This document shows positions 33,224-43,188 of a DNA stretch of 64,000 bases, one piece after another. Source of the stretch: Cognatundibacterium rugosum (lineage in GTDB: Bacteria > Pseudomonadota > Gammaproteobacteria > Burkholderiales > Burkholderiaceae_D). Position numbers and translations under genes: made by a program. The number at the start of each line of letters is the position of its first letter. Position 1 is the stretch's first letter. Under the pieces are notes generated by a model. The model was not told the origin of the DNA. It saw only the letters and a program-made list of their open reading frames with translations, and ran no database searches. The DNA lies in NCBI RefSeq assembly GCF_014284365.1, contig NZ_JACOGG010000001.1, forward strand, positions 62,001-126,000. Direction: 5' to 3'.

Positions 33224-33862
33224 ATGCAAGTTTTTCCATCGCAATTTGAGCAGCGTTTTCCGGTGCAGCGTCAACTGCCAGTTCTGTTATTGGTGCTGGC
33301 GGTTCATGGTTTATTTTTGCAAGCATGGCAACTTCAACGCCAGCAACATCCATCTGCAGCGCAGACCGTGCAATATCTGGATTTGTTTCAGGTAACCCCA
33401 GCCAAACCGGCAGCCACTATTGCCAAAGTAGCTATTCCATCCAGCAAGGCACCCGCAGCAACACCTGCGATCCGGAGCAAGCCCGTAGCCAAATCTCAGC
33501 ACCGCACTGAACCCACAACTGGCGCTAAAACTGAAACCAGCCCAGTTTTTCCGGTCATCCCTGACGCTGAACCGGTCCCAGCCCAAAGCCACACTGAAAC
33601 CAGTGCCACCAGCAACGGCAACAGCCCCGGCATCGATCAGTTACGTAAGAGCGGACTACAAATCGATAAAGAAATGCAAAAAGGCACGATAGCCCAAATC
33701 CAGGCCAGCCATCTGCGTACAGACACGCTGGAAACCGAATTGGCGAAGGGCGCAAAAAAAGCAGAGCGTAAAGATTGCCGCAAAGCTTTTGCCGGACTTG
33801 GCTTACTGGCGCTGGTTCCACTCGCGGCCAGCACGGTGACGGATTTAGGCTGTAAATGGTAA
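33224..33862 (+). CDS. Uncharacterised single-pass membrane protein
   Basis: A 212-residue protein that I do not recognise. One membrane segment near residues 17-35 (QLPVLLLVLAVHGLFLQAW) is followed by about 90 residues rich in Pro, Ala, Thr and Ser, a charged helix (residues about 137-180), and a C-terminal hydrophobic segment (FAGLGLLALVPLAASTV) ending GCKW. Two cysteines lie in RKDCRKAF and at the tail and could form a disulfide. The layout resembles TonB-like or envelope-spanning proteins, but no TonB C-terminal domain is visible. AAAGGA lies 9 bases before the ATG. Confidence 0.7.
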   Translation: MQVFPSQFEQRFPVQRQLPVLLLVLAVHGLFLQAWQLQRQQHPSAAQTVQYLDLFQVTPAKPAATIAKVAIPSSKAPAATPAIRSKPVAKSQHRTEPTTGAKTETSPVFPVIPDAEPVPAQSHTETSATSNGNSPGIDQLRKSGLQIDKEMQKGTIAQIQASHLRTDTLETELAKGAKKAERKDCRKAFAGLGLLALVPLAASTVTDLGCKW

Positions 33863-33928
33863 TCCACTTGCATACTTGCTGCTTTTTCAAGTCTGCGTTT
33901 TGCCGTCACTCTGCCGGAAAGCCTCAGT

Positions 33929-33934
33929 TATAAT
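33929..33934 (+). promoter_or_regulatory. Candidate -10 element for the TPR protein gene
   Basis: A perfect TATAAT is at 33929-33934, about 100 bases before the start codon at 34037. No good -35 lies 16-18 bases upstream, so the promoter may need an activator or the match may be chance. Confidence 0.35.
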
Positions 33935-34036
33935 GCGCGCTTCGGCCCCAGCACTGTCAACAGACCCTGGTGACTGCGCGTTATGCAGCGCAGAGCCGTA
34001 ACGATACGGTCATCCAACTTTTTTAGCGGATCATTC

Positions 34037-35305
34037 ATGAAAAAAACGTCTTTCCTGTTCGCTGCAATGTTAGTTGCAGCAATCGGCTCAGGGTTCAATC
34101 CTGTCAGCATTTCCAGTGTTCATGCACGTGCGGACGAATCCGCGGAAAAGCCAAAAAACACAGTCCGTAAAGAATTCGGCGTAGCACTGCCAGACATCCA
34201 AAAATTATTAGACGAGAAGCAATATCCACAAGCAATGGAAAAAATTGCTGTACTGGATGCAATGGATAAAAAAACACCTTACGAGGAATTCGCACTGCAC
34301 CGCATGCGCGCCATCGTTGCGTCCAGCACCAACAATACGCCTTTACTGGCTGCATCGTTTTCCGCCATGATCGACTCGGAATTCCTGAAAGACAATGAAA
34401 AACTGCGTCTGATGGAAGGTCTGGCGGGCACCTTTTACAACGAGAAAAAATACGATGAAGCGATACAATGGGCCAATCGTATGCTGGCAAAAGACCCAGC
34501 CAATCTGCAAACCCATAATCTGATCGCCAAAGCCTACTATCTGAAGCAGGATTACCCGGCTTCGATCAAAAAAATCAATGAAATCCTGGCACTGGACGAC
34601 GCAGCTAAACGTGCACCCACCGAAGAAAGCCTGCGCCTCCTGGCCAGTTGCTACCAACATCTGAAAGACAACGCCGGTTACACCACCGTACTGGAACGCA
34701 TGGTTGCACATTACCCGACACGCGAGTACTGGGGCGACATGATTTACCGTACTGAACATAAAGCCGGCTTCTCTGACCGTCTGCGCCTGGATTTGTATCG
34801 CCTGATGATAGCCACCGGCAATATGGATGATGCGGGTCAATATGTAGAAATGGCTGAGCTGGCATTGCTGGCAGGTTTACCAGCAGAAGCAAAAACTGCA
34901 ATGGATGCAGGCTATGCAGCCAATCTGCTCGGCACTGGTAAAGAAGGTGCCAAACATAAGCAATTACGCGACCGTGTGAACAAACAGGCCACTGAAGATC
35001 TGAAAACGCTGGACGCGGGTGAAGCTTCTGCCAAAACCGCAAAAACCGGTACCGGTCTGGTCAACATCGGTTACAACTATGTGATCAATGGCCAGGCGGA
35101 TAAAGGCATACCACTGATGGAACAAGGTATCGCGAAAGGTGGTCTGAAGTCTGTCGATGAAGCCAAACTGCATCTGGGCATGGCGTATCTGAAATCTGGC
35201 AATCGCGACAAGGCCAAGGAAGTATTCCAATCACTGCAAGGCAATGATGGCGCAGCAGATATAGGCCGTCTGTGGCTGCTGGTCCGTCCGCAGGCTGACA
35301 AGTAA
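34037..35305 (+). CDS. Exported tetratricopeptide-repeat protein
   Basis: A 422-residue protein with a signal peptide (MKKTSFLFAAMLVAAIGSG) ending near VHARADES. The mature part is all helical with several TPR-like units, for example YDEAIQWANRMLAKDPANL, YLKQDYPASIKKINEILALD and HLGMAYLKSGNRDKAKEVF. TPR proteins scaffold protein-protein contacts. No catalytic motif is seen. It has its own terminator and sits alone, so its partners cannot be inferred; TPR proteins of this kind are sometimes found beside TonB systems, but none is present. Confidence 0.8.
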   Translation: MKKTSFLFAAMLVAAIGSGFNPVSISSVHARADESAEKPKNTVRKEFGVALPDIQKLLDEKQYPQAMEKIAVLDAMDKKTPYEEFALHRMRAIVASSTNNTPLLAASFSAMIDSEFLKDNEKLRLMEGLAGTFYNEKKYDEAIQWANRMLAKDPANLQTHNLIAKAYYLKQDYPASIKKINEILALDDAAKRAPTEESLRLLASCYQHLKDNAGYTTVLERMVAHYPTREYWGDMIYRTEHKAGFSDRLRLDLYRLMIATGNMDDAGQYVEMAELALLAGLPAEAKTAMDAGYAANLLGTGKEGAKHKQLRDRVNKQATEDLKTLDAGEASAKTAKTGTGLVNIGYNYVINGQADKGIPLMEQGIAKGGLKSVDEAKLHLGMAYLKSGNRDKAKEVFQSLQGNDGAADIGRLWLLVRPQADK

Positions 35306-35323
35306 TTTCATCCGGCCTCCATC

Positions 35324-35352
35324 AAAACCAGACCTGCGGGTCTGGTTTTTTT
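35324..35352 (+). terminator. Intrinsic terminator of the TPR protein gene
   Basis: CCAGACC (35328-35334) pairs with GGTCTGG (35339-35345) around TGCG, followed by seven T. An A-run precedes the stem. Confidence 0.92.
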
Positions 35353-35467
35353 GTCCTGCCATAAAGCTGGCAGTCTGCTGGAGTTGGGTAGCTGTGACAC
35401 AAGTACGCGGTCTTACGAAGAGATGTGACGTCATGGTGAAATGCTTGTGACGCATATAAAAACCACG

Positions 35468-35502
35468 AAAAAAAAGGTGGTTCTGCTGTCGCAAAACCAC
35501 CT
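35468..35502 (-). terminator. Intrinsic terminator of the amtB operon
   Basis: On the minus strand AGGTGGTT pairs with AACCACCT (35475-35502) and is followed by eight T (A-run at 35468-35475 on the plus strand). It lies 60 bases after the amtB stop codon. Confidence 0.88.
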
Positions 35503-35563
35503 GTGAATTCAGCACTGTGCGCTCTATACACGTACTGAGGATACTACTTGCACTTCACTCCGT

Positions 35564-37147
35564 TCAGGAATGATAAGCCGACTCGCCATGGCTGGTGATA
35601 TCCAGACCTTCACGTTCCTCATCTTCAGGAACACGCAGACCAATAACAACATCCACCAGTTTATAGGCAATCACGGAAACCGCGGCCGACCAGATGATGG
35701 TGACACCGATTGCTGTGGCCTGGGTGGTGACCTGGGCATAAATTGAATACGGATCGGCTGACATTTTATTCGTCACGTAGTCGAAGATACCCTGACCACC
35801 GAGTGACGGTGAGGCAAACACACCAGTCAGCAAAGCACCCAAAATACCACCTACGCCATGTACACCGAATACGTCGAGCGAGTCATCCGCACCGATCAGG
35901 CGTTTCAGGCCATTCACGCCCCACAGACAGACGACGCCTGCGATCAGGCCGATCAACAATCCCCCCATAGGACCGACATAGCCACAGGCAGGTGTAATCG
36001 CAACCAGACCTGCTACCGCACCGGATGCGCCACCCAGCATCGATGGCTTACCTTTGGACATCCATTCACCGAATACCCAGGATACCGTCGCTGCAGCCGT
36101 CGCCAGTAAGGTATTCACGAATGCCAGTGCCGCCACATCGCCTGCTTCCAGTGCGGAGCCGGCATTGAAACCAAACCAGCCCACCCACAGCAACGAAGCA
36201 CCAATCATCGTCATCGTCAGCGAGTGAGGCGCCATCGCTTCTCTGCCATAGCCGACGCGCTTGCCTATCATGATCGCACCGACCAGACCTGCAATCGCAG
36301 CATTGATATGCACCACCGTACCACCGGCGAAATCGAGTGCACCTTTTTGCCACAAATAACCAGCTTTTGCCGTTTCAGTCGCCAGCGTGGCTGCATCTTT
36401 GATCGCATCCGGGCCAGTCCAGAACCAGACCATGTGTGCAATCGGCAGATAGCTGAAGGTGAACCAGATCACCACAAATGCCAGCACTGCAGAAAACTTA
36501 GCACGTTCAGCAAATGCGCCGATGATCAGGCCGCAAGTGATGGCTGCGAAAGTTGCCTGGAATGCGACATACACAAACTCAGGAATCACAACACCCTTGC
36601 TGAATGTAGCTGCCGTGGTAAAGCTCGCCTTAGCCGGATCCCAGATGCCTTTGAGGAAAACACGGTCAAAGGAACCGATGACATTGCCGCCTTCGGTAAA
36701 GGCCAGTGAATAGCCGTAAATACACCATAAGACGATGATCACAGCAAAAATCATGAATACCTGCATCAACACAGACAGCATGTTTTTGGTGCGTACCAGG
36801 CCGCCATAAAACAGTGCCAGGCCAGGCAAAGTCATCAGAATGACCAGCAAGGTGGCGACCAGCATCCAGGCCGTGTCCCCTTTGTTGGGAACTGCTGCAG
36901 GTGCGGCAGCGGCAGAAGCAGGTGCTGCCTCAGCAGCTGGCGCGCTGGCCGGTGCTGCAGCCAGCGGCGCGACCGGTGTTGTGCCTGCCGATGCGGTGGT
37001 GGCGTCGGTCGCAGTTGCCGGCGCAGAAGCAGTAGATGCAGCCACGGCCTCCACAGGTTTCACATCATCCGCCAGGGCCAGCTGGCTGCTACCAGCCCCA
37101 AGCATTAAGGCGCTGGCCAGTATTACACTTTTCAATATCCGTTTCAT
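35564..37147 (-). CDS. amtB: Ammonium transporter AmtB with a long N-terminal extension
   Basis: A 527-residue ammonium channel. A signal peptide (MKRILKSVILASALMLGAGS) is followed by a linker of about 60 residues made almost only of Ala, Pro, Thr and Ser. The 11-helix channel starts near residue 92 (TAWMLVATLLVILMTLPGLA). The twin histidines lie in FAGGTVVHINA and DVFGVHGVGG. It ends in a charged C-terminal tail that GlnK would contact (LRVPEDEEREGLDI). glnK is 22 bases upstream, the usual order. The operon has a sigma-54 promoter and its own terminator. Confidence 0.95.
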   Translation of the reverse strand: MKRILKSVILASALMLGAGSSQLALADDVKPVEAVAASTASAPATATDATTASAGTTPVAPLAAAPASAPAAEAAPASAAAAPAAVPNKGDTAWMLVATLLVILMTLPGLALFYGGLVRTKNMLSVLMQVFMIFAVIIVLWCIYGYSLAFTEGGNVIGSFDRVFLKGIWDPAKASFTTAATFSKGVVIPEFVYVAFQATFAAITCGLIIGAFAERAKFSAVLAFVVIWFTFSYLPIAHMVWFWTGPDAIKDAATLATETAKAGYLWQKGALDFAGGTVVHINAAIAGLVGAIMIGKRVGYGREAMAPHSLTMTMIGASLLWVGWFGFNAGSALEAGDVAALAFVNTLLATAAATVSWVFGEWMSKGKPSMLGGASGAVAGLVAITPACGYVGPMGGLLIGLIAGVVCLWGVNGLKRLIGADDSLDVFGVHGVGGILGALLTGVFASPSLGGQGIFDYVTNKMSADPYSIYAQVTTQATAIGVTIIWSAAVSVIAYKLVDVVIGLRVPEDEEREGLDITSHGESAYHS

Positions 37148-37168
37148 ATTAAGTCCTCGCTTTGCGTA

Positions 37169-38267
<1,099 letters not shown>

Positions 38268-38416
38268 CATGCTTCTCCTGATATGTATGTCGAACATTGA
38301 GATTGAATAAAAAACTAAAACTGAACTCACTTCGTGAACCACCGGTAGACAAAGCCGGAAGATCATTCGCGGCTCTGTTAAAAATGAAGTTTGAAATTGA
38401 GAGTTACCGGCTTATT

Positions 38417-38432
38417 AGCAGGAGTCGTGCCA
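38417..38432 (-). promoter_or_regulatory. Sigma-54 promoter of the torF-glnK-amtB operon
   Basis: On the minus strand the sequence TGGCACGACTCCTGCT matches the RpoN consensus TGGCACG-N4-TTGCW at all but one base, with the GG and GC pairs at -24 and -12. Transcription should start near 38406, about 140 bases before the torF start codon. Confidence 0.82.
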
Positions 38433-38623
38433 GCACCCTGCCCAGCCTGGAAATTGTGCGTTTTTTTGCACGCAGCCTGATCACCGGCCCCGCCCCGAAT
38501 CCGCTTCATTCATTTACCTGTATAAACATCTGAACAGTACATTCGCCTCTCCCTGCGCTTTGGAGTATGATTTCTCTTTCGACAAAATCAGCACGCACAG
38601 AGACACGGACAGGTACAAAAATC

Positions 38624-38640
38624 TGCACCAATTTGACGCG
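38624..38640. promoter_or_regulatory. Weak candidate NtrC half-site
   Basis: TGCACC at 38624-38629 is a perfect half-site of TGCACC-N5-GGTGCA; the other half, GACGCG, fits poorly. It lies about 200 bp upstream of the sigma-54 promoter and next to a better site at 38674. Confidence 0.35.
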
Positions 38641-38673
38641 CATTCCTTGACTGCAACTACAGCATAGGATTTA

Positions 38674-38690
38674 CGCACCAGTTATGTGCA
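38674..38690. promoter_or_regulatory. Candidate NtrC enhancer site
   Basis: CGCACCAGTTATGTGCA matches the NtrC consensus TGCACC-N5-GGTGCA at 10 of 12 defined bases with correct half-site spacing. It lies about 250 bp upstream of the sigma-54 promoter at 38417-38432. The rest of the 513-bp gap 38268-38780 shows no gene. Confidence 0.5.
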
Positions 38691-38780
38691 GTTTTTTTTG
38701 TGTGGTCTGCCAGCTCATGTCGCTTTTTGTGCTGTGCCGGGTCAGCTGGTATGGCTACCCCCTCAGGTATGGAGCTCAAG

Positions 38781-39023
38781 ATGGATAAGCAAAATTTTTT
38801 TAATGACATGCAGGCTAAATTCAGTGCTGCACTGGAAAACTCCCCTGCGAAAGACCTGGAAAAAAACGTCAAGGCGATGATGACCCAGGGCTTTTCCAAG
38901 CTGGATCTGGTAACACGTGAAGAATTCGACATCCAGGCACAGGTATTAGCCAAGACCCGGGCAAGGCTGGAAGCCCTGGAAGCGCGTGTGGCTGCGCTGG
39001 AAGCACAACTGAGTCAGAAATAA
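38781..39023 (+). CDS. ubiK: Ubiquinone biosynthesis accessory factor UbiK
   Basis: An 80-residue coiled-coil protein of the YqiC/UbiK (BMFP) family: MDKQNFFNDMQAKFSAALEN, KNVKAMMTQGFSKLDLVTREEFD and a heptad-rich end (LEALEARVAALEAQL). UbiK binds UbiJ and supports aerobic ubiquinone synthesis. GGAG lies 7 bases before the ATG. comM follows after 16 bases, an arrangement common in betaproteobacteria. Confidence 0.9.
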   Translation: MDKQNFFNDMQAKFSAALENSPAKDLEKNVKAMMTQGFSKLDLVTREEFDIQAQVLAKTRARLEALEARVAALEAQLSQK

Positions 39024-39039
39024 TCCGGCCTTAAGCCCT

Positions 39040-40557
39040 ATGTCGCTGGCCGTTCTGAAAAGCCGGGCACTGAACGGCATGGATGCGCCTCAGGTCACCG
39101 TCGAAGTGCACCTGGCCAACGGCTTACCGGCTTTCACCATCGTGGGGCTACCGGAAACCGAAGTCAAAGAGTCCAAAGACCGGGTACGCGCTGCCTTACA
39201 AAATGCACGCTTTGATTTTCCGGCACAAAGAATCACCGTGAATCTGGCGCCAGCCGACCTGCCCAAAGAGTCAGGCCGTTTTGATCTGCCGATTGCGCTC
39301 GGTATTCTGGCGGCCTCAGGTCAGATTCCAGCCGACTCACTGGCAGGCTATGAATTTGCCGGTGAATTATCGCTTTCCGGCGAACTGCGCCCTATCCGTG
39401 GCGCGCTCGCCATGACCTTCGCGATTTGCCAGAGCCATCACGCCACCCAGGCTGCTTTTATCCTCCCGCAAGCCAATGCTGCCGAAGCCGCACTGGTCAG
39501 CGACGCCGCCATTTATCCAGCGCGCTCACTACTTGATGTTTGCGCTCACTTTGCCGCAGTCAGCGAAGACAGTAAGCTGAGTCGCTATCGGCCCGACTTA
39601 CAGGCGGTACGTCCTGCTTACCCCGATTTTTCCGATGTCAAAGGTCAGTTACCGGCCAAACGTGCACTCGAAGTTGCCGCTGCTGGTGGTCATTCGGTAT
39701 TAATGCTAGGCCCGCCGGGTACGGGGAAATCCATGCTGGCCGCCCGTTTTCCCGGCATTCTGCCCGCGATGAGTGAGCAGGAAGCGCTGGAATCGGCGGC
39801 GGTGCAATCCCTGACCTCCGGCTTCGCCATCGAGCGCTGGAAAGCACGCCCATTCCGCTCACCACACCATACCGCCTCTGCAGTGGCTTTGGTCGGTGGT
39901 GGCAGCACACCGCGTCCAGGTGAAATTTCACTGGCACACCGGGGGGTGCTGTTTCTGGATGAATTACCTGAATTTGACCGCAAGGTCTTAGAAGTGCTGC
40001 GTGAACCGATGGAATCCGGTCGCATCCATATCTCACGGGCCGCACGTCAGGCAGAATTCCCGGCAGCGTTTCAACTGATCGCTGCGATGAATCCCTGCCC
40101 CTGTGGCTATCTGGGTCATCCTAATGGTAAGTGTCGCTGCACCCCGGATCTGATCGCACGTTATCAAGGGAAAATTTCTGGCCCACTGGCAGACCGCATC
40201 GATGTGCAGATACAGGTCGGTGCATTACCACAGTCCGATTTAATCCGTCAGGCCGATGGTGAACCCAGTGCCGCCATCCTTGCGCGTGTAGAGGCGGCGT
40301 TTGCACGTCAATTGCAGCGCCAGGGCTATGCCAATAGCTTCCTCAATACCCGTGCCATCGACACCTTTTGCCGCGCTGACCAGCGCGGTGAAGCACTGCT
40401 GCAGCAAGCCATGCAAAAATTTAGCTGGTCAGCCCGTGCCTACCACCGCGTGCTCAAACTCGCACGCACCATTGCCGATCTGGCTGGCAGTGAGCTGATA
40501 CAGCCGCCGCATATCGCCGAAGCCATACAATACCGGCGCGCACTGGCTGAGCATTGA
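39040..40557 (+). CDS. comM: ComM/YifB-type AAA+ ATPase (Mg-chelatase-like)
   Basis: A 505-residue AAA+ protein. An N-terminal Lon-protease-like substrate region (VEVHLANGLPAFTIVGLPET) precedes the Mg-chelatase AAA core: Walker A MLGPPGTGKSM, the FRSPHHTASAVAL block, Walker B GVLFLDELPEF, the sensor LIAAMNPCPCGYLG zinc-like cluster and a C-terminal helical lid. ComM is a hexameric helicase that extends strand exchange branches during natural transformation. Its presence hints at, but does not prove, natural competence. Confidence 0.93.
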   Translation: MSLAVLKSRALNGMDAPQVTVEVHLANGLPAFTIVGLPETEVKESKDRVRAALQNARFDFPAQRITVNLAPADLPKESGRFDLPIALGILAASGQIPADSLAGYEFAGELSLSGELRPIRGALAMTFAICQSHHATQAAFILPQANAAEAALVSDAAIYPARSLLDVCAHFAAVSEDSKLSRYRPDLQAVRPAYPDFSDVKGQLPAKRALEVAAAGGHSVLMLGPPGTGKSMLAARFPGILPAMSEQEALESAAVQSLTSGFAIERWKARPFRSPHHTASAVALVGGGSTPRPGEISLAHRGVLFLDELPEFDRKVLEVLREPMESGRIHISRAARQAEFPAAFQLIAAMNPCPCGYLGHPNGKCRCTPDLIARYQGKISGPLADRIDVQIQVGALPQSDLIRQADGEPSAAILARVEAAFARQLQRQGYANSFLNTRAIDTFCRADQRGEALLQQAMQKFSWSARAYHRVLKLARTIADLAGSELIQPPHIAEAIQYRRALAEH

Positions 40558-40612
40558 AATCAGCGCAGACATGACCACATAGGGGCAGTACTGTCATCCT
40601 CAGGAGTCCATC

Positions 40613-41326
40613 ATGTCCCCACAAGAAACCCAGGTGTTACAGAATTTTCTGGACCAGTTAGTTCAGGTCAGCGCTGTGAGTCCCGACCCACAGGCACAGA
40701 CACTGATACAGCAGGCTGTGAGCAAACAGCCGCATGCCAGTTATTTGCTGGTGCAGCGCGCGCTGCTGCTGGAACAGGCGCTGGCGGATGCCAACAGCCA
40801 GATTGCGGCGTTACAGGCGGATTTACGTGAGCAAAAAGCACTCAATCAATTGAATCAACAGACCAATAGCCAGACATCACAGCGTTTTCTGGATGCGGGC
40901 AATACAGGCTGGGGCAATAGCGCAGTGACGCGCCCGACGACAGCGACATCCTCATTGGCGGCAAACGCCTATCCACCTGCGACGCCTTCCACTCCGGCCT
41001 GGAATCCCGCTCCGGCAGCAGGTTCTGGCCTGTTCGGCCAGTCCGGTTCGATGTTGGGCACAGTAGCGGCAACGGCTGCTGGCGTAGCAGCCGGTGCCTT
41101 TCTGTATCAGGGCATCAGTCATATGATGGGCGGTGCTGCGCAGCATGGCCTGGCATCCGGACAACCTGGCGCAGCCAGTCTGAGTAATAACGACGGGGGA
41201 TTACAACCCGGCTATTTTGATCAGAATCAGCCATTTTCCTCCCCTCTGGAGAGTCTGGATCAAGCCAGCATACCGTCGTTGGACGACAATACAGGATTAG
41301 ACGGCAGCGATCTGGATGTGATCTGA
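40613..41326 (+). CDS. DUF2076 family protein
   Basis: A 237-residue protein. The N-terminal MSPQETQVLQNFLDQLVQ and the SKQPHASYLLVQRALLLEQALADANSQIAALQ helix match DUF2076, seen as a periplasmic ligand-binding-like or envelope protein family of unknown function. The middle is rich in Ala, Thr, Ser and Pro, a short Gly/Ala-rich hydrophobic stretch follows (MLGTVAATAAGVAAGAFLYQ), and the tail is acidic with repeated Asp (LDDNTGLDGSDLDVI). AGGAG supports the start. Confidence 0.8.
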   Translation: MSPQETQVLQNFLDQLVQVSAVSPDPQAQTLIQQAVSKQPHASYLLVQRALLLEQALADANSQIAALQADLREQKALNQLNQQTNSQTSQRFLDAGNTGWGNSAVTRPTTATSSLAANAYPPATPSTPAWNPAPAAGSGLFGQSGSMLGTVAATAAGVAAGAFLYQGISHMMGGAAQHGLASGQPGAASLSNNDGGLQPGYFDQNQPFSSPLESLDQASIPSLDDNTGLDGSDLDVI

Positions 41327-41356
41327 TTTAATCCTGCCACATCTGCCTCATATACC

Positions 41357-41400
41357 GCCCCGCACAGAACGTTATTTCTGACGGGGCTTTTTGTTTTTTT
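41357..41400 (+). terminator. Intrinsic terminator of the DUF2076 gene
   Basis: GCCCCG (41357-41362) pairs with CGGGGC (41382-41387), with a further AGA/TCT pairing inside, followed by TTTTTGTTTTTTT. Confidence 0.85.
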
Positions 41401-41583
41401 GTTCAGCGCGATAGCGGGCAGTATCGTTATATCCTGCCTGCCGATACAAAGCGCAACATAGCCTTACATTTCTTTAGCGAACTACTTTTAATTCCGGTCA
41501 TCCAATAGTTACCCGATTCGTTGTATGCTCACGGGCGACTACCATGATGTCGTATCTGACGTACCTGAAGAAAAAGAGAGCTC

Positions 41584-43173
41584 ATGTTTACCGCAACAAG
41601 ACTGCAAAAAATTCTCAGCATCAGCGTTATCTGTGGACTGAGCGCATGTGCCGGGCTGAACTCTACCCGACCGGAGCACAGTCGCCCCATCCTGCCACCG
41701 CCATCCAATACCTTAGCCAAAGCGGGAGTCGCACCTGAAGCCTTCCTGAACCGCATTACCTGGGGCAGTAATTTCAGTACCAAACAACAGGTGCAGGCAG
41801 TCGGGCTGGACCGGTATCTGGACCAGCAACTACGTGGTCAAGTCAGTGTCGTGCCGCCAGCAATACAGAACCAGATCAATGCACTCACAATTTCTCAGAA
41901 CTCATTTGAAAGTCTGGTACGGCAAATGGAAGCGAAACGTATCGCCTCCGAACAGCAAAAGGGAACTGACGACACCTTACGTAAAGAATACCAGCAAGAA
42001 ATGAACAGGCTGGCCAAAGAAGCTGCCAGCCGCTCGCTGTTACGCCAGATTTACGCCAGCAATCAATTGCATGAACAAATGACCTGGTTCTGGATGAACC
42101 ATTTCAACATGCATAATAGCAAGCACAATCTGCGCGTCATGATCGGGGATTTTGAAGAGCATGCGGTACGCCCTAATGCACTCGGTAATTTCCGTGATTT
42201 ATTACGCGCCACGGTATTTCATCCGGCGATGCTGCGCTATCTGGATAATGAATACAACGCTGTCAACCGCATCAACGAAAACTATGCGCGTGAGTTGATG
42301 GAACTGCACACCATGGGCGTCAATGGTGGTTATAGTCAGCGTGACGTTCAGGAACTGGCGCGGGTTCTGACTGGGGTCGGGGTCAATCTGAATAATGACG
42401 CGCCAAAAATTAAGCATGAAATCAGCCATTTATATATCCGACGCGGTTTGTTTGAATTCAATCCGCAACGGCACGACTTTGGTGACAAACAGCTACTGGG
42501 TAGCACGATCACAGGCAAGGGAGTGAAAGAAGTGGATGAAGTGCTGGACCTGCTGGTCAGACAACCCGCGACCGCCCATTTCATCAGTCAAAAATTGGCT
42601 AATTTCTTTGTCTCTGACCAGCCTTCGGAAGTCCTGGTGAGCGCGATGACGCAAAGCTTTCTGAACAGCGATGGCGATATCGCCTTCACCTTGCGTACTT
42701 TATTTGACTCACCGGAGTTTATCGCTTCGCTGGGCAAAAAATTCAAAGACCCACTGCACTATGTCGTGTCCTATGTCAGGCTGGCCTATGATGGGTCCAC
42801 TATCGTCAATACCTCACCGCTGCTGAACTGGCTCAATACCATGGGCCAGCCCTTCAATGGCCGCCAGACTCCGGATGGTTATCAAATGACGGCCAGTGCC
42901 TGGGCCAGTCCGGGCCAGATGAGTACCCGTTTTGAAATCGCCCGCCTGCTGGCGAATGGCAGCCCGAATCTGTTTAAACCTGAAAAAGCCGAGGGTAACG
43001 CTATAGCTATGGCACCGGTCAGTATTCCATCGGCTAATCTGGCTAACTCTGCCTATCTGAAAAATTGGGTCAAGAATACCAGTCCACGCACCCAGGAAGC
43101 CCTCGCTAAATCCGGCTCACCTACAGAGTGGAATTTGTTCTTCCTGTCTTCACCAGAAATGATGCATCGTTAA
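41584..43173 (+). CDS. DUF1800 family lipoprotein
   Basis: A 529-residue protein. The first 22 residues end in a lipobox (GLSAC), so it is probably a lipoprotein. The DUF1800 core includes FLNRITWGSNFSTKQQVQAV, MTWFWMNHFNMH, RPNALGNFRDLLRATVFHPA, ENYARELMELHTMGVNGGYS and HDFGDKQLLG. The family function is unknown; it always occurs with DUF1501 partners in many bacteria, as here 15 bases downstream. The pair may act on the cell envelope or on an exported polymer. Confidence 0.88.
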   Translation: MFTATRLQKILSISVICGLSACAGLNSTRPEHSRPILPPPSNTLAKAGVAPEAFLNRITWGSNFSTKQQVQAVGLDRYLDQQLRGQVSVVPPAIQNQINALTISQNSFESLVRQMEAKRIASEQQKGTDDTLRKEYQQEMNRLAKEAASRSLLRQIYASNQLHEQMTWFWMNHFNMHNSKHNLRVMIGDFEEHAVRPNALGNFRDLLRATVFHPAMLRYLDNEYNAVNRINENYARELMELHTMGVNGGYSQRDVQELARVLTGVGVNLNNDAPKIKHEISHLYIRRGLFEFNPQRHDFGDKQLLGSTITGKGVKEVDEVLDLLVRQPATAHFISQKLANFFVSDQPSEVLVSAMTQSFLNSDGDIAFTLRTLFDSPEFIASLGKKFKDPLHYVVSYVRLAYDGSTIVNTSPLLNWLNTMGQPFNGRQTPDGYQMTASAWASPGQMSTRFEIARLLANGSPNLFKPEKAEGNAIAMAPVSIPSANLANSAYLKNWVKNTSPRTQEALAKSGSPTEWNLFFLSSPEMMHR

Positions 43174-43188
43174 TTGTAAGGAATCGAT

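Noticed and set aside
38456-38471. GTGC...GCAC dyad as an NtrC site near the sigma-54 promoter
   Set aside because: NtrC sites have GCAC...GTGC order; this dyad is inverted relative to it.
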